A stretch of 64,000 bases of DNA from Plectrocnemia conspersa (taxonomy: Eukaryota; Arthropoda; Insecta; Trichoptera; Polycentropodidae). The position numbers and the translations under genes were made by a program. The notes below the pieces were generated by a model. That model did not search any database, was not told where the DNA came from, and saw only the letters and a program-made list of their open reading frames with translations. Positions within the stretch are counted from its first letter, which is position 1; every line of letters begins with the position of its first letter. Positions 62,273 through 64,000 of the stretch are shown here, in pieces. The stretch spans positions 620,001 to 684,000 of the forward strand of contig VTFK01000009.1 in assembly GCA_009617715.1 (NCBI GenBank), in the 5' to 3' direction.

Positions 62273-62523
62273 CTAGACTGGATCTAAGCCAAATGATATC
62301 TGGTCTTTCACCTTCGACCTGACGACCCACTGATGAACTTTAGACAAACCGAGGTATCGATATACTGACACAGCAACTCCCTTTTTTCCTAAGTCGATAT
62401 CACTATGTATTGCGACATCTGCACACTTCGATTTGGCACAGACTCGCTGATATCCATTTAAACGAAGCAATCGCGAGCAAAAACGATCAGCATCTGCTTT
62501 AGATTCAGCATCTTTTCGATGGC
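62273..62523 (-). pseudogene. Coding-like segment with possible HTH, family unknown
   Basis: The minus strand is open for about 83 codons from 62523 to TAG at 62273, in DNA much less AT-biased than its flanks and with varied, protein-like codons. It begins KDAESKADADRFCSRLL, passes CAKSKCADVAIHSDIDLGKK, and then gives VAVSVYRYLGLSKVHQWVV, which has the spacing of a helix-turn-helix (Y-L-G-L-S-K-V-H-Q-W). No ATG precedes the HTH-like part except an internal methionine codon. It may be part of an unfamiliar DNA transposase or a host exon. I cannot name the family. Confidence 0.4.
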
Positions 62524-62867
62524 ATATCTACATATGTATATAGATCGGTTATTTATAATAAACTATGTGGTCCTTTTCATAAGCAAAAGTACTAATTTTC
62601 ATATGCACTACTAAACAACGTAACGTGTGGACTTTAATTTTTTTAATTATATTAACGACTATATAAAAATAGAAATACTGCGCTACTTCTGTTTTTATAT
62701 AATTGCGCTATACTACATCATTATGTTTGCAGTAAAGAAAAATATTATGTGGAATATTTTAAGGACACTGTAAAATAACTATAAAATCAAAATAATTTGT
62801 AGATTAATAGGTACATATGTATGTAATGTCTAGGATGAGAAACAATGAGAGTAGTTTTTAATAAAAA

Positions 62868-63235
62868 TATGTATGTTAGTTGTAGAAATATGACTGAGAT
62901 ATTGGAATAGTTGTTTAAGAAATATTAAAAATTAATGTTTTTGTATAATTTAATATGCAATATAAAGATTTTATACAACAAATATCTATAATTCTTTGGT
63001 AGATGGATATAAAAAAATAAGTAGGGCCAAGAGAATATTGTAAGGAAGTGTGAATTTATATAATAATATTCCTAGGACAATCCACAGAAATAAAATTTTA
63101 GAGGGTTTCCTTAATGGAATAAAGAAACACCTTTGTACATCAAGATCTAAATTATTTTATGTTTATATATACTATACTTTTTTATATATTATTGCATATA
63201 TATGTATATTATATATAATATAAATAAATAAATTT
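62868..63235 (+). mobile_element. LINE 3' end, relative of the 16-kb copy
   Basis: Aligns over its length with about 16735-17160. Shared blocks include GAAATATGACTGAGATATTGG versus GAAGTATGATTGATAGATTGG, and the last coding part GSVNLYNNIPRTIHRNKI versus GGVNLNNNISRTIRKNKI. A TAAATAAATAAATTT tail follows, like the tail of the other copy. An in-frame TAA (about 63050) and frame breaks show it is dead. Two copies with shared 3' ends confirm a LINE family in this genome. Confidence 0.85.
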
Positions 63236-63339
63236 GCTATTAACTACAGATTAAGGTCAAAGTTCTATTTGTAATACGGTATATGTCAAACACATTCTAT
63301 AAATTACAACAATGCTTAATTTAAATTAAATAATTCCAT

Positions 63340-63800
63340 TAGGGGCCATTCAATCGGAAGATAGCACAAGTTTTCGTCGCAGTCATTAAAAATCGCGTCT
63401 GAAATTTTTCCACAGCGTATCCACTGTCGCGGAAGAAAAGGTCCTCTTCCCTCAGGAATCTGTGAATCTCATTTATCCCACACCCACTCGTCCCCAGTTC
63501 AATTCCGGGCTGAGTGAATTTCGACAATTTATCGAAGAATCGGAAAGAATCGCGCGGGACAATGGCCCGGAGAGAAGTGGGTGAAATATTTGCCCATATA
63601 ACGTGTATAAGTTGTAGCAATTCGTTATCAGTCCGGATGGAAGGGAATTCGTTATCCCGTCTCTCGATTATGGCTATTGCAATTTGTGTTAGCCAGTTTT
63701 TTTTATGATTTTTGCTCTGGATAATCTTTATCTTGACGGTTCGACCGTCGTTTCTGTATCAGTGATACTGTAATGTGGTAAGTAAACAGTTGGGTTGTGA
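63340..63800. other. GC-richer island open on both strands
   Basis: The minus strand is open at 63620-63339 (93 codons) and the plus strand at 63514-63708 (64 codons, ATG). Neither product is recognisable and open frames on both strands point to composition. The T-arm-like CCCAGTTCAATTCCGGG (about 63493-63509) is not part of a tRNA. It is the last clear feature; 63801-64000 is AT-rich. Confidence 0.3.
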
Positions 63801-64000
63801 TTTGGGTATGGCAGTTTTAAGATTTCAGATTTTTTCAATTTAAGAAATAATTAAAAAATAAAGTTCACTAAGCTTATTAATTCTCAATTTTACATATATT
63901 TTGTATTTAAAAATTTATTGAATTTAATGCTAAAAATACTCGAAAATATGTATTTTTCAGATGCGTTATAATAGTAATTTTAATTTGAGTTTATAAATAT

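Noticed and set aside
63480..63520. tRNA T-arm (CCCAGTTCAATTCCGGG)
   Set aside because: A single B-box-like hairpin. No acceptor, D-arm or anticodon arm can be built around it.

Overview
The window looks like nuclear DNA from an insect or other arthropod: very AT-rich (roughly three quarters A+T by eye), full of homopolymer and TA-type simple sequence, with only short open reading frames on either strand. I find no intact host protein-coding gene, rRNA, canonical tRNA, operon or CRISPR array. The arthropod reading rests on the transposon families present (piggyBac, Tc1 with a GCMAAAG-type segment, mariner, short non-LTR LINEs, a Copia-like gag fragment). A moth or butterfly is possible but not shown. 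The best description is a gene desert or a very large intron.

Three kinds of content stand out from the AT-rich background. First, decayed transposable elements. From left to right: a long foldback inverted repeat (9.79-10.06 kb) with a third partial arm beside it; a Copia-like gag fragment (12.5-12.8 kb, minus); a LINE 3' half (16.0-17.17 kb, plus) whose relative lies at 62.87-63.24 kb; a tRNA-headed SINE (22.8 kb) with relatives at 37.6 and 46.6 kb; a piggyBac relic (26.18-27.98 kb, minus) that keeps the N-terminal part and the C-terminal cysteine cluster but lacks the catalytic core; LINE reverse transcriptase pieces at 31.6-32.1 kb (minus), 34.0-34.2 kb and 57.8-58.0 kb (plus); a Tc1 transposase relic (50.98-51.63 kb); and a mariner relic (53.76-54.19 kb).

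The densest cluster is at 36.4-39.4 kb. It holds, in order, a foldback element whose arms are arrays of C-run/G-run repeats, a 358-bp hAT-type element with a perfect 8-bp target duplication, a SINE, and a 1.4-kb piggyBac derivative bounded by TTAA on both sides. A decayed tandem array with a period near 450 bp follows at 39.7-41.0 kb.

Second, about twenty visibly GC-richer islands of 150-700 bp recur through the desert (for example 2.0-2.4, 2.86-3.2, 7.0-7.4, 13.2-14.5, 30.0-31.3, 33.1-33.5, 42.0-42.4, 45.3-45.9, 48.8-49.5, 58.75-59.2 and 63.3-63.8 kb). They lack convincing coding potential and transposon hallmarks. Some carry palindromes or transcription-factor-like sites (a TGACGTCA site at 9.32 kb, an overlapping CACGTG/TGACTCA at 7.39 kb). 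They are candidates for conserved regulatory elements, which only cross-species alignment can test.

Third, a few short coding-like segments have no family I can name: 41.39-41.71 kb (plus), 62.27-62.52 kb (minus), 34.24-34.43 kb, 47.19-47.39 kb and 57.28-57.49 kb. The least explained structures are the 36.4-kb foldback element, the 9.8-kb three-arm repeat, the nested hairpins at 45.5 kb, and the 41.4-kb and 62.3-kb coding-like segments.
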